In this document: positions 1 through 8,882 of the stretch, piece after piece
Layout: each line of letters begins with the position of its first letter
How positions within the stretch are numbered: position 1 is the stretch's first letter
Source: Haloarcula amylolytica JCM 13557
GTDB taxonomy: Archaea; Halobacteriota; Halobacteria; Halobacteriales; Haloarculaceae
Length of the DNA: 64,000 bases
Assembly: GCF_000336615.1 (NCBI RefSeq)
Contig: NZ_AOLW01000015.1
Location: 332,597-396,596 of the forward strand
Direction: 5' to 3'
Made by a program: the position numbers and the translations under genes
Notes under the pieces: model-generated
The model's input: the letters and a program-made list of their open reading frames with translations, nothing else
What the model was told of the DNA's origin: nothing
Database searches by the model: none

Positions 1-1320
1 CTCTTGCCGACCCAGCCAGCGGTCGGGACGGTCCTGTTCGCGACGATGCGACTGGGCGCGACGCTCGCGCCGCTAAACGTCGAACTCGACGCGGAGACGC
101 TCCGAAGCCAGCTCTCGACGGTTGACGCTGACCTGCTGGTTTGCGGGGACGGTACTGCTTCGCTGGCGGCCGAAACAGCCGATTGTCCGGTCGTCTCCGT
201 CGACGAAGGCTTGTCTGGGGCGGCGGCGACAGACCACGAGCCTGCGGACATATCTGCCCGCATGACACCTGCGGATCTCTCCCGGACGGACACACAGCTC
301 GTCATCTTTACTTCGGGAACCACCAGCGAGCCGAAGGGCGTTCGACTGACCGTCGGGAACCTCGTCGCCAGCGCTGTCGCGTCCTCGTACCGCCTCGGCG
401 TCCTGCCTGCTGACCGCTGGCTGGTTTGCCTGCCGACCTACCACATGGGCGGGCTGGCCCCGTTCGTCCGAAGCGCGCTGTACGGCACCGCCGTCGTCGT
501 TCAGCGCTCCTTCGACGCCGAGGCGACACAGCAGGTCATCGCCGACCGGTCAGTGACGGGCGTCTCGCTGGTGCCGACGATGCTGTCACGGCTGCTTGAG
601 GCGGGCTGGGAACCGCCGGCCTCGCTTCGCTTCGTCCTGCTCGGCGGCGGGCCGGCCAGCGAATCACTCATCGAGCGCTGTCAGGAACGGAGCCTCCCGG
701 TTTGTCCGACCTACGGGATGACCGAAACCGCCTCGCAGATAGCGACGGCGCGACCCGAGACGGCGTTCGAGCACAGCGGCACCGTCGGCCAGCCCCTCGT
801 GTTCACCGACGTGACGGTCGTCGCTGATGGCGAACCGTGCGGCCCCGGCGAGCGAGGAGAAATCGTCGTCGACGGGCCGACGGTGACACCGGGCTACCTG
901 AACGGCGACGGCGGCTCGTTCAGCGACCACGGGTTCCGGACCGGCGACATCGGCTACCGGGACGCGGACGGCCATCTCTGGGTCGAGGGTCGTGTCGACG
1001 ACCAGATCGTGACCGGCGGGGAGAACGTCGACGCGAGCACGGTCGCCGCGGCGATTCGCGACCATTCAGCAGTTGCCGAAGCGGCCGTCGTGGGGCTCTC
1101 CGACGAGGAATGGGGCCAGCGCGTCGCCGCGCTGGTCGTCGGGGACATCTCGCCCGCGGCGGTTCGCGACCACTGCGCCGAGCGACTCGCGCCGTACGAA
1201 GTCCCGAAGACGGTTCAGATCGCTGACGCGCTCCCGCGGACGGCCTCGGGGACTGTCGACCGGTCTGCGGTTCGGTCGCGGCTTTATGAAGATGGCGAAT
1301 CTGGCGACTCAACCCAGTAG
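1..1320 (+). CDS. menE: O-succinylbenzoate--CoA ligase (MenE), 5' end cut by window
   Basis: AMP-forming acyl-CoA synthetase that activates o-succinylbenzoate to its CoA thioester in menaquinone synthesis. The reading frame is open from the window edge, so the true start lies upstream; about 438 residues are visible. The adenylate P-loop TSGTTSEPKG is encoded at 310-339 and the TYGMTE core motif near 709-726. A C-terminal lid domain follows, with the hinge-type VEGRVDDQIVTGGENV and a KTVQIADALPRTASGTVDR segment carrying the region of the usual catalytic lysine. The substrate call rests mainly on the neighbouring menB, menD and menF; family alone would only say acyl-CoA synthetase. Confidence 0.85.
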   Translation, partial: LLPTQPAVGTVLFATMRLGATLAPLNVELDAETLRSQLSTVDADLLVCGDGTASLAAETADCPVVSVDEGLSGAAATDHEPADISARMTPADLSRTDTQLVIFTSGTTSEPKGVRLTVGNLVASAVASSYRLGVLPADRWLVCLPTYHMGGLAPFVRSALYGTAVVVQRSFDAEATQQVIADRSVTGVSLVPTMLSRLLEAGWEPPASLRFVLLGGGPASESLIERCQERSLPVCPTYGMTETASQIATARPETAFEHSGTVGQPLVFTDVTVVADGEPCGPGERGEIVVDGPTVTPGYLNGDGGSFSDHGFRTGDIGYRDADGHLWVEGRVDDQIVTGGENVDASTVAAAIRDHSAVAEAAVVGLSDEEWGQRVAALVVGDISPAAVRDHCAERLAPYEVPKTVQIADALPRTASGTVDRSAVRSRLYEDGESGDSTQ

Positions 1321-1371
1321 TTCGGGACGCCGAGCCAAGCGGTTTTCTACGTCCGCAGTGTATGCAGTCCT

Positions 1372-2109
1372 GTGTGTACAATCGTCCTCGCGTGGCAGGT
1401 CTTTGACGACACGCCGGTCGCGGTCGCGGCGAACCGCGACGAGCGGCTTGAAAGGCCGTCGCAGCCGCCACAGCAGCGTCACTGGGGCAGTCGCGTCGTC
1501 GCGCCGGCCGACGAAGAGGCCGACGGGACGTGGATCGGCTACAACGAGCAGGGGCTGCTGGCAGCGGTGACCAATCGCTGGGTCGACGCCGATCTAGCTG
1601 GCGACCGCTCGCGCGGGCTCCTCGTCCGGGACGCGCTGAGCCACGAGAGCGCTGAGTCCGCTGCCCGCGCCGTCGAACAGGCGACCAGAGACGCCGAGTA
1701 CGACGGTTTCAACCTCCTGCTGGCCGACGAGAACGCCGCCGTCCTGCTGGAATGGGACGGCCAACTCGCGGTCCGGAACTTCCAGCCCGGCGTTCACGTC
1801 GTCGTCAACGTCGGCGCGGACGGCGACTACCGGATTCCGGCCCACCGTCCCGACGCCGGCGAGGAGCAGGCGAACAACGCGACGCGGCTGCGCGAGGCGC
1901 TGGTTCCGGAGCCCGGTGAATCCGCCGACGAGTGGATGGACCGCGCGGGCGACACCATCAGCGACCACGAGTACGGCGTCTGCGTCCACGGCAACGGGTT
2001 CGGCACGCGGTCGTCGTCGCTCATCACGCTGGGTGCCGACAGGGAGTATCAGTACGCAGATGGGCCACCGTGCCGGACGCCCTACCGCCCGGTCGAAGGT
2101 CAGATTTAA
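1372..2109 (+). CDS. NRDE (TANGO2-like) family protein
   Basis: A 245-residue protein starting at GTG with MCTIVLAW, the usual N-terminus of the NRDE family, which has Cys at position 2 as in N-terminal-nucleophile enzymes. The family signature Asn-Arg-Asp-Glu lies in AANRDERLER. The eukaryotic relative TANGO2 has been linked to haem and lipid handling, but no biochemical role is established for archaeal members. It follows menE after about 50 bases on the same strand; this may be only loose co-transcription. The Cys2 context favours the GTG start, since no ATG nearby gives this N-terminus. Confidence 0.8.
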   Translation: MCTIVLAWQVFDDTPVAVAANRDERLERPSQPPQQRHWGSRVVAPADEEADGTWIGYNEQGLLAAVTNRWVDADLAGDRSRGLLVRDALSHESAESAARAVEQATRDAEYDGFNLLLADENAAVLLEWDGQLAVRNFQPGVHVVVNVGADGDYRIPAHRPDAGEEQANNATRLREALVPEPGESADEWMDRAGDTISDHEYGVCVHGNGFGTRSSSLITLGADREYQYADGPPCRTPYRPVEGQI

Positions 2110-2136
2110 GCGGCCGTCTCACGGTGTACACAATAC

Positions 2137-2487
2137 ATGAGTTCAGCAGCGTCGGAGGCGGACCTTTCTGACGGCGAGCGGGCCGGGCTCGAACTGATTC
2201 GGGAGTCCGGTGGCATCCACCAGAGCGACTTCTGGAAGGAACTCGACGTCTCCTCACGGAAGGGGAGTCGCATCGTCGAGTCCCTGTTCGAGAAGGACCT
2301 CATCCAGCGTGAGGAGACGGTGTACGAGGGGCACAACACGTACTACCTGACGCCCGCGGCCCGCGACCTCGACTTCTCGCTTCTGATGGCCGGTGACCAG
2401 CTCTCGCCGTTCATCGGCGACGAAGAGGTGGACCCCCACGACGACACCTTCTCGCAGTGGGTCATGACCCTCGCCTACGAGGACTGA
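2137..2487 (+). CDS. Small winged helix-turn-helix regulator
   Basis: A 116-residue protein with a MarR-like winged helix in its first 80 residues: a recognition region around HQSDFWKELDVSSRKGSRIVESL and a wing around the LIQREETVYEGHNTYYLTP segment. The tail is acidic with no recognisable ligand-binding domain. It starts 27 bases after the NRDE gene, so the two are probably co-transcribed, and it converges on menB with 21 bases between the stops. It is a likely DNA-binding regulator; its targets are unknown. Confidence 0.75.
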   Translation: MSSAASEADLSDGERAGLELIRESGGIHQSDFWKELDVSSRKGSRIVESLFEKDLIQREETVYEGHNTYYLTPAARDLDFSLLMAGDQLSPFIGDEEVDPHDDTFSQWVMTLAYED

Positions 2488-2508
2488 CCGACAGTCCCGC
2501 GGCGTGAG

Positions 2509-3468
2509 TCAGTAGTGCCACGGCACGTCGTCGAAGTCCGGCTTGCGCCCTTCGTTGAACGCGTCCCGACCCTCCTGGGCCTCGTCGGTCATGTACGCCA
2601 GCCGCGTCGCCTCGCCGGCGAACACCTGCTGGCCGACCATCCCGTCGGAGTCGAGATTGAACGCGTATTTCAGCATCCGCATCGCCGTCGGTGACTTCTC
2701 GTTCATTCGCTCGGCCCACTCGATAGCGGTGTCTTCCAGGTCCTCGTGGGCCACCACGTCGTTGACCATCCCCATGTCGGCGGCCTCTTCGGCGTCGTAG
2801 GTCTTGCCGAGGAAGAACACTTCCCGGGCCTTCTTCTGGCCCACCTGTCGCGCGAGATACGCCGAGCCGAAGCCGCCGTCGAAACTCCCCACGTCGGGGT
2901 CCGTCTGGAGGAATTTCGCGTGCTCCTCGCTGGCGAGCGTGAGGTCACAAACGACGTGCAGCGAGTGGCCGCCGCCGACGGCCCATCCCGGGACGACGGC
3001 GACGACGGGTTTCGGGATGTGGCGGATCTGGCGCTGGACTTCGAGAATGTGGAGCCGGCCGACGTTCTCTGGCGCGTCGTCTTCCACACCGTCGCTGGCT
3101 TCTGTGTCTCGCGGGTCGCTTTGCTCCCCGCTCGTCGTGTTCGAGTCGCGTGGCGACTCGCTGTACTCGTACCCACTTTCGCCCCTGATGCTCTGGTCTC
3201 CGCCGGAACAGAAGGCCCAGCCGCCGTCCTTCGGCGAGGGGCCGTTCCCGGTCAGGAGGACACAGCCAACGTCGGTCTGGCGCTTGGCGTGGTCCAGCGC
3301 CGTCGCGAGTTCGTCGACTGTCTCCGGCCGGAAGGCGTTGCGCTTCTCCGGCCGGTCGAAGGCGAGACGCACCGCGCCCGTGTCGGTCGAGCGGTGATAG
3401 GTGATGTCGGCGAAGTCGAACCGGTCGACGGCCGCCCACCGCTCCGGGTCGAATATTTCAGAGACCAT
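2509..3468 (-). CDS. menB: 1,4-dihydroxy-2-naphthoyl-CoA synthase (MenB)
   Basis: Crotonase-superfamily enzyme that cyclises O-succinylbenzoyl-CoA to DHNA-CoA, the step after MenE. It has 319 residues, from an ATG at 3468; in-frame codons upstream run through the divergent promoter and are not protein-like. Family marks are the FCSGGDQ oxyanion segment (about 86-92), the VVAVVPGWAVGGGHSLH segment, TDPDVGSFDGGFGSAYLAR, and the C-terminal DVPWHY close to the usual MenB end. Compared with E. coli MenB, about 30 extra residues rich in Ser, Asp and Glu lie between GDQSIRG and the LEVQRQIR helix (about residues 99-137). Confidence 0.93.
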   Translation of the reverse strand: MVSEIFDPERWAAVDRFDFADITYHRSTDTGAVRLAFDRPEKRNAFRPETVDELATALDHAKRQTDVGCVLLTGNGPSPKDGGWAFCSGGDQSIRGESGYEYSESPRDSNTTSGEQSDPRDTEASDGVEDDAPENVGRLHILEVQRQIRHIPKPVVAVVPGWAVGGGHSLHVVCDLTLASEEHAKFLQTDPDVGSFDGGFGSAYLARQVGQKKAREVFFLGKTYDAEEAADMGMVNDVVAHEDLEDTAIEWAERMNEKSPTAMRMLKYAFNLDSDGMVGQQVFAGEATRLAYMTDEAQEGRDAFNEGRKPDFDDVPWHY

Positions 3469-3563
3469 ACCGTGGCTCGGGACGGCCCTCGCAAAAAGAT
3501 TCCTCGTACGTGCTACCATAGCGGAGGAAACCCTTTGGTGTCGCGCACCTGAACCGACTAGCG

Positions 3564-3872
3564 ATGCCCTCCACATCGAATAAGAAAGCAATGATGGGGA
3601 TACTCGCGGGCCTCTCCATCGTTGTTGTCCTGTACAGTCTCATCATCGTCCAGCAGATTCTGCTCGGGCTGATCGTGGCCGTGGTCCCATGGCTCCTGTA
3701 TCTGGTCGTGCGGTTCATCTTCACGCTCGAACGAATTGCCACGGCGCTGGAACAGCTCGCTTCGGTTCGCGCCCGGGAGCAGGAGTCCACTGGACCCGCT
3801 GGAGACTATCAGCAGCCGTCGGAGTCGTACGAACGCGGCACAGAGCCAGAAGGGGGCGTCGAGAACGAGTGA
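3564..3872 (+). CDS. Small membrane protein, hypothetical
   Basis: A 102-residue protein with two closely spaced hydrophobic segments at about residues 12-33 and 34-55. An amphipathic helix follows (TLERIATALEQLASVRAREQE), then an acidic, Pro/Gly-rich cytoplasmic-type tail. It is divergent from menB and 58 bases upstream of the J-domain gene on the same strand. I do not recognise a named family. Start chosen at the first ATG of the frame that follows the intergenic promoter. Confidence 0.65.
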   Translation: MPSTSNKKAMMGILAGLSIVVVLYSLIIVQQILLGLIVAVVPWLLYLVVRFIFTLERIATALEQLASVRAREQESTGPAGDYQQPSESYERGTEPEGGVENE

Positions 3873-3930
3873 TTGAATGCGGTAGCTGGCAGTTGGTACC
3901 GGTCACTCCCCTACAGGTGCTATATCCGGC

Positions 3931-4878
3931 ATGACGGAGACGTTCTACGAGGTACTGGGCGTTCCGACCGACGCGTCGACGGCGGCTATCGAAGCGGCGT
4001 ACCGGGAGCGGCTGAAGGAGACCCATCCCGACGTGAGCGACGCGGCCGACGCCGGCGAGGCGACACAGCGGCTCATCGAAGCCCGCGACGTGCTCACCGA
4101 CGAGGACGAGCGGGCGCGGTACGACCGGGTGGGTCACGACGCCTACGTCGCGGGCGAGAGCAACATAGCGGAGGGCAGCGGCAGTGACGCGGCCGAAGCG
4201 GCACGGCGTGCGGGCTATGACGGGTCTGCGTCGGCTGGCGACCGGGCCGAAGCGAGCACTGACCGCAGTACAGCTCGGACGAACGCCCGAGAGCGAGCAC
4301 AACGCGAACGGGCCGCCAGGGACCGCGTCGCCGAGGACGGACGCTCGACCGCTGCTGCAGAGGCGTCGTCGAACGACGAGCAGTCGACAGATGGGGCCAG
4401 CGGGACGGCGACTGCGTCGAACGCAGAGTCGGCCCGGCGCTCCGAGACTACCGCGACCAGCGGCTTCAGCGACAATGCCGGCAGCGGTGCCACCTGGAGT
4501 TCGTCGTCCGCGTACTCCGTCCGCCAGACCGACACACTCTCGCGCGGGCCGCTCCTCGAAATGCCGACCGGCCGGGGGCTGACGCTGTTTGCTATCATCT
4601 TCGCGCTCTATCCGGTGATGCTGTTCAGCGCGCTGCTCCCGGCGTTCCCGCTGTGGGTCAACCTGACAATCGGGGTCTGTACCCTCTTCATGGTGGGCTA
4701 CCTCCAGTCCGAACCCACTATCGCGATCATGGTGTTCGGGAGCTGGAGTCTGACGACGACGGTGCTGCTGGTCACGCTGAACATCAGCGCGTTCTCGCTC
4801 ATTGGGGCGCTCGCGCTGTCAGGGACGTGGCTTCCGTTCGGACTGTCGCTGCTGACAGCGTCCGTGTTACGGCTCTGA
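3931..4878 (+). CDS. Membrane-anchored J-domain (DnaJ-like) protein
   Basis: A 315-residue protein. Residues 1-70 form a J domain with the diagnostic His-Pro-Asp at 32-34, the motif that stimulates Hsp70 (DnaK) ATPase. About 140 low-complexity Ala/Ser/Arg/Glu-rich residues follow. The last 100 residues hold about four hydrophobic helices (from GLTLFAIIFALYPVMLFSALL to the C-terminus). There is no Gly/Phe region, zinc-finger domain or peptide-binding domain, so it is not classical DnaJ. It would recruit DnaK to the membrane; the substrate is unknown. It ends 4 bases before the menD stop on the opposite strand. Confidence 0.8.
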   Translation: MTETFYEVLGVPTDASTAAIEAAYRERLKETHPDVSDAADAGEATQRLIEARDVLTDEDERARYDRVGHDAYVAGESNIAEGSGSDAAEAARRAGYDGSASAGDRAEASTDRSTARTNARERAQRERAARDRVAEDGRSTAAAEASSNDEQSTDGASGTATASNAESARRSETTATSGFSDNAGSGATWSSSSAYSVRQTDTLSRGPLLEMPTGRGLTLFAIIFALYPVMLFSALLPAFPLWVNLTIGVCTLFMVGYLQSEPTIAIMVFGSWSLTTTVLLVTLNISAFSLIGALALSGTWLPFGLSLLTASVLRL

Positions 4879-4882
4879 AAGA

Positions 4883-6661
4883 TCAGTCGCCAGCGATGCT
4901 CTCGGCGACCTGTTCGGCAAGCCGGTCTCTGACCGCGTGGCTGTCGTCCGCGTCAAACTGGACCTCGATGACCTGCGTCCCGTCGGCCCGGACTGACTCG
5001 GCGAACCGCTCGCGGAACTGCCGGCGGTCAGCCACCCGTTCGAACTCCAGCGAGTAGAGCGCCTCCGTCGGCTCGAAATCGAGGCCGTGTGGCGTCCGGA
5101 ACTGGTCCTCGAAGGTTGGGTGGTCCTCGATTGGGAGCATGTGGAAGATGCCGCCGCCGTCGTTGTTTATGAGGACGACCGTCGCGTCCACCGCACAGCG
5201 ACCGAGCGCGAGCAGGCCGTTCATGTCGTGGTAGTACGCCAGGTCGCCGGTGACGAGGACGAGCGGGTCCGCCGTCGCGCTCCCGGCCCCGAGCGCCGTC
5301 GACGTGATGCCGTCGATACCGCTGGCCCCGCGGTTGCCCAGCACGGTCAGGTCGGCGTCACGGGGGCGGCCAAAGCGGTCCATGTCCCGTATCGGCATGC
5401 TGTTGGAGACGAACAGCGTGGCCGGGTCTGGGGCCAGCGCGGCCACGTCAGAGAGGACGCCGCCTTCCCAGTAGGTCTCCGCGGCGGTTTCGCTCACGGC
5501 GTCCCAGTGGGTCTGTTCCGCCCTGGCGAACTGTTCGCGCCACGACGCCGCAACGCTACCCAGCGACCCTGCCGCGAGCGCATCCGCGGTGGCGTCGGGG
5601 TCGGCAACGAGCAGGTCCGTCGCCGTGAACTCGGCCTCCGACCAGCCGCCGGCCGGGTCAACGAGGAACTGTTGGCAGTCGGCGTCCCGGAGGTAGTGAC
5701 GCAGCGGCTTTGAGGTCGGCGACGCGCCGAAGCGGACGACGACATCGGGGTCGCTCCACTCGTCGACGCCGTCGCTGCCGAGATAGCCGTCGTAGCCGCC
5801 ACAGACCGGCACGTCGAGGCGGTCGACGTGCGGGCCGAACCGAAGGTCAGAGAGCGGGTCCGCGAGGACGGGGAAGCCGGTAGCTGACGCCAGTCGTTCC
5901 AGCGATGCGGTACTGAGCCCGTCATCGGCGGGCCCGGCGACGATGAGTCCCCGTTCGGCGGCCCGGAGCGCGTCTCGCACGCGGCGCACCGTCCGCTCGT
6001 CCGGAGTGGCGACGCCCCCGCTCGTCGTGACGAACGGTCCGTCGCGTCCGGTTTCGGCCGCGTCGTCGCCGTCCGCCCAGTCGGCCGAAACGCCCGCCGG
6101 GTCCTCCTCGGGTATCGGCGTCGGCTCCAGGGGCTTCCGGAACCGACAGTTCAGGTGGACCGGTCCCGGGTCGGCTCCGGTACTCTCCGCGAGCGCGCGG
6201 GCCGCGGTGGTCCGCAGCATCCGCACCTTCCGTGGCTCGGCCTCGGGTTCGGGCATATCCCGATACCAGCGGACGGCGTCGCCGTACAGCTTCTCCTGGT
6301 CGACAGTCTGGTTTGCTCCGCTGTCGATGAGCTCGGGCGGCCGGTCCGCCGTCAGCAAGAGCAGCGGGACGCCCGACTGGTTCGCCTCGATGACCGCCGG
6401 GTGGTAGTTCGCCGCGGCGGTCCCGGAAGTACAGACCAGCGGCGTCGGCTCGCCGGTCCGGCGCGCGCGTCCCAGCGCGAAGAAGGCCGCCGAGCGCTCG
6501 TCGAGGTGGGAGAACACGTCGATGTCGGGGTGCTCGGCGAATGCCACCGTCAGCGGCGTCGAGCGACTGCCGGGCGAGAGACACACCGCGTCGACGCCAC
6601 CCTCGGCGAGTTCGGAAACGAGCGTCTCCGCCCACAGCGTGTTGACGTTCGGGGCAGTCAT
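4883..6661 (-). CDS. menD: SEPHCHC synthase (MenD)
   Basis: Thiamin-diphosphate enzyme joining isochorismate and 2-oxoglutarate to give 2-succinyl-5-enolpyruvyl-6-hydroxy-3-cyclohexene-1-carboxylate. It has 592 residues, from the ATG at 6661. The N-terminal domain has CLSPGSRSTPLTVAF and ETLVSELAEGGVDAV. The C-terminal ThDP motif runs from GDLAYYHDMNGLL to NNDGGGIF. The start overlaps the menF stop by four bases (ATGA), so translation is probably coupled. The frame stays open upstream to 7531, but that is the antisense-like shadow of menF. Confidence 0.94.
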   Translation of the reverse strand: MTAPNVNTLWAETLVSELAEGGVDAVCLSPGSRSTPLTVAFAEHPDIDVFSHLDERSAAFFALGRARRTGEPTPLVCTSGTAAANYHPAVIEANQSGVPLLLLTADRPPELIDSGANQTVDQEKLYGDAVRWYRDMPEPEAEPRKVRMLRTTAARALAESTGADPGPVHLNCRFRKPLEPTPIPEEDPAGVSADWADGDDAAETGRDGPFVTTSGGVATPDERTVRRVRDALRAAERGLIVAGPADDGLSTASLERLASATGFPVLADPLSDLRFGPHVDRLDVPVCGGYDGYLGSDGVDEWSDPDVVVRFGASPTSKPLRHYLRDADCQQFLVDPAGGWSEAEFTATDLLVADPDATADALAAGSLGSVAASWREQFARAEQTHWDAVSETAAETYWEGGVLSDVAALAPDPATLFVSNSMPIRDMDRFGRPRDADLTVLGNRGASGIDGITSTALGAGSATADPLVLVTGDLAYYHDMNGLLALGRCAVDATVVLINNDGGGIFHMLPIEDHPTFEDQFRTPHGLDFEPTEALYSLEFERVADRRQFRERFAESVRADGTQVIEVQFDADDSHAVRDRLAEQVAESIAGD

Positions 6662-7995
6662 TCTAGTTCGTCGAGTATCGGCCGGTATTTGAGCTGGACC
6701 TCGTCCCACTCGCGGTCGGGGTCGCTGTCCGCGACGATGCCCGCGCCCGCAAAGAGGGTCGCCTCGCGCTCCGTGGCGACGGCCGAGCGGATGCCGACGG
6801 CGAAGGTGCCGTTGCCGGCGGCGTCGACCCAGCCAATCGGGGCGGCGTACCAGCCGCGGTCGAACGCCTCCGTCTCGCGGATAGTTCGCAGCGCCGCGTC
6901 CGGCGGCAGCCCGCCGACAGCCGGTGTCGGGTGAAGCGCTTCGACTAGCGAGAGGACGTGCTCGTCGTCGTCGAGTTCGGCCGTTATCGACGTCCGGAGG
7001 TGCTGGACCGTGGCGAGCCGGCGGATGGTCCGGTCGCCGATACGGACTGTCGAGGCGAACGGTTCCAGCTGGTCTCGTATCGCGTCGGCGACGAGCTTCT
7101 GTTCGTGACGGTCCTTCTCGCTGTCGAGGAGTTCGGCGGCGAGCCACTCGTCCTCGGCAGGTGTGTCGCCCCGGCCCGTCGAGCCGGCGAGCGCTTCTGT
7201 CCGGACGGTTCGCCCGCGGACCGACACCAGCCGCTCCGGCGTGGCCCCGAAGAAGGTGCCGCCGGCGTCCGGCGACAGCATGAACCGGTAGCAGTCCGGG
7301 TAGGTTCGAGACAGCCGCGCCATCACGTCCGGGACCGAGAGCTCCGTGTCCAACGTGGCGCTGAGGCTCTGGGCGAGCACGACCTTCTGCAGGTCGCCGC
7401 GGTCGACGCTCGCGACGGCGGCCGCCACCTGCTCGCGCCAGCCGTCCTGTGTCGGCGTGCGCTCCCGGTGTGAGATCCCCGGTGGGATTCCCGGCTCGCT
7501 CTCGGAGTCTGCGACCAGTCGGTCGCGCCACTCCTCAAGCAGCGTCTCCGCTTCGGTCGCGGCCTCGGGACCTGTCGCGACCGTTGTGAGCCAGGCGTCG
7601 TCGTCTTTCTTGGTTACCTGTATCTCGGGGAGGAAAAACGCCGCACTGGGGAACCCGTCCCAGGGAGAGTCCGCCTCCTCGTGCGTTCCGTTGTGAAAAG
7701 CGAACCCACCGAACGCTCGCGGTCGGGCGGCGCTCGGGAGGTCGTCGGGAACTGAGCAGTCAGCGAACAGCGCCTCGAGCGCTGTCCGCACGTCGTCGAA
7801 CCGCGACTGCCCGTCGGCAGTCACAGTCGCCGCGCTCCCGCGGGCCGCGATTGACTCTGTACCGGCCGCCCAGAAGAACCGGGGGCGAGCGTCCGTTTCG
7901 AGTACCGCCCGAACCGGTGCATCGTCGAGGCGACACCCGCGTGCGACGACCGTTGTCTCACCAACCGTCGTCTCGTCACCACGCAGTGGTTCCAT
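6658..7995 (-). CDS. menF: Isochorismate synthase (MenF)
   Basis: Chorismate-utilising enzyme that isomerises chorismate to isochorismate, the first committed menaquinone step. The C-terminal half holds the family motifs: HPTPAVGG, IRETEAFDRGWYAAPIGW, FAVGIRSA, LFAGAGIVADSDP and EWDEVQLKY (Mg/chorismate site). I use the ATG at 7995 (445 residues). A GTG at 8019 would add eight residues, but a TATA-like element near 8027-8033 places the transcript start close to the ATG. It is the first gene of the menF-menD minus-strand operon. Confidence 0.92.
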   Translation of the reverse strand: MEPLRGDETTVGETTVVARGCRLDDAPVRAVLETDARPRFFWAAGTESIAARGSAATVTADGQSRFDDVRTALEALFADCSVPDDLPSAARPRAFGGFAFHNGTHEEADSPWDGFPSAAFFLPEIQVTKKDDDAWLTTVATGPEAATEAETLLEEWRDRLVADSESEPGIPPGISHRERTPTQDGWREQVAAAVASVDRGDLQKVVLAQSLSATLDTELSVPDVMARLSRTYPDCYRFMLSPDAGGTFFGATPERLVSVRGRTVRTEALAGSTGRGDTPAEDEWLAAELLDSEKDRHEQKLVADAIRDQLEPFASTVRIGDRTIRRLATVQHLRTSITAELDDDEHVLSLVEALHPTPAVGGLPPDAALRTIRETEAFDRGWYAAPIGWVDAAGNGTFAVGIRSAVATEREATLFAGAGIVADSDPDREWDEVQLKYRPILDELE

Positions 7996-8184
7996 CAGCA
8001 ATGCCTTAGGATTGCGCACCTTTGAGCCTAACTATACGCTCGATTCTGCGTAGTCGGAATCAATCAGAGGGACACGGTGGAACTGTCGATTTCACGCCGT
8101 TCTGGCCCGCCACGTACTCTGCCGGCTATTGGTTCAGATTCGCGGAAATTAATCTCCGAGTTTACGAATTTCCTCTCACGGTTC

Positions 8185-8194
8185 TACAATTGTA
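8185..8194. promoter_or_regulatory. Perfect 10-bp palindrome upstream of the ribbon-helix-helix gene
   Basis: TACAATTGTA lies in the 270-base gap between the divergent menF and ribbon-helix-helix genes, about 35 bases upstream of the latter's TATA-like box. Ribbon-helix-helix proteins usually bind short palindromes near their own promoters, so this is a candidate operator. That assignment is inference. Confidence 0.3.
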
Positions 8195-8223
8195 ATTCTG
8201 CAATCTGCGAACACACCCCCGTC

Positions 8224-8235
8224 AGGTTTAAATAG
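8224..8235 (+). promoter_or_regulatory. TATA-like box for the ribbon-helix-helix gene
   Basis: The AT-rich GGTTTAAATAGG is centred about 34 bases before the ATG at 8263, the spacing expected for an archaeal TATA box with a very short leader. Confidence 0.5.
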
Positions 8236-8262
8236 GGCATAGTCGAAGCCCCCTATGTTGCG

Positions 8263-8478
8263 ATGCCTAAGGTAGAGATCAATATCCCGGAACACCTGGA
8301 GATGCAGATCGCGCAGCTCGTCGAGAAAGGCGAGTTCCTCAACCGCGAGGAAGCCATCGAGGACCTCCTGTCGACCGGGCTCAAGGCGTACAAAACCTCC
8401 GGACCACAGGACGAAGACGAGGAGCCAGGGTTCGAAGAAGACGGCATGATGGGCCACGACGACGAGTACGTCTTCTGA
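8263..8478 (+). CDS. Ribbon-helix-helix (CopG-like) small protein
   Basis: A 71-residue protein. The N-terminus KVEINIPEHLEMQIAQLVEKG is a beta-strand plus helix of ribbon-helix-helix type, followed by a second helix (NREEAIEDLLSTGLKAY). The last 25 residues are very acidic. These folds dimerise and insert a beta ribbon in the DNA major groove. Likely a small transcription regulator; the target is unknown and may be its own promoter. The next gene (UPF0058) begins about 70 bases downstream. Confidence 0.75.
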   Translation: MPKVEINIPEHLEMQIAQLVEKGEFLNREEAIEDLLSTGLKAYKTSGPQDEDEEPGFEEDGMMGHDDEYVF

Positions 8479-8549
8479 AAATACGGGCGTGAGCGTCTGG
8501 TATCCCTTCTCAAGCAATTCTTATGGACGTGCCACCGCATACTGTAGCT

Positions 8550-8831
8550 ATGCACAAAGACGAGCTTCTCGAGCTACACGAGCAGATGGTGACGATCATG
8601 GAGTACTTCCGCGACGACATGGACTCGGTCGACCCGGACCTCTTCGACGCCTATCAGGAACTCGACGTGCGGCCATCGGATGTCCACAAGTCGAAAAGCG
8701 AGCACAAACACGCCGTGTTCGTGCTCGGGAACTCCCTGGCGACGGCGATGAGCGAAGACGAGTTCTCGGATGCGGGCCGGGTCAGCAAGCGAATGAAGGA
8801 ACTGGCCGAAGACGCCGAGCGGAAACTGTAA
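8550..8831 (+). CDS. UPF0058 family protein
   Basis: A 93-residue protein beginning MHKDELLELHEQMV, the characteristic start of the haloarchaeal UPF0058 family. It is mostly helical, with DELLELHEQMVTIMEYF and a VSKRMKELAEDAERKL C-terminal helix, and has no catalytic motif or membrane segment. The function of the family is not known. Start at 8550 fits the family N-terminus; the nine in-frame codons upstream overlap a TATA-like stretch (TTCTTATGG, near 8518) and are probably not translated. Confidence 0.8.
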   Translation: MHKDELLELHEQMVTIMEYFRDDMDSVDPDLFDAYQELDVRPSDVHKSKSEHKHAVFVLGNSLATAMSEDEFSDAGRVSKRMKELAEDAERKL

Positions 8832-8882
8832 GCACGACGCTATCGAGTCGCAGTCTCTCTCGTCTTTATGTCGATCTGCCTT

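Noticed and set aside
6662-7531. In-frame N-terminal extension of MenD to 7531 (882 residues)
   Set aside because: It overlaps menF entirely, is Arg-rich and composition-biased, and the ATG at 6661 gives the normal MenD N-terminus.
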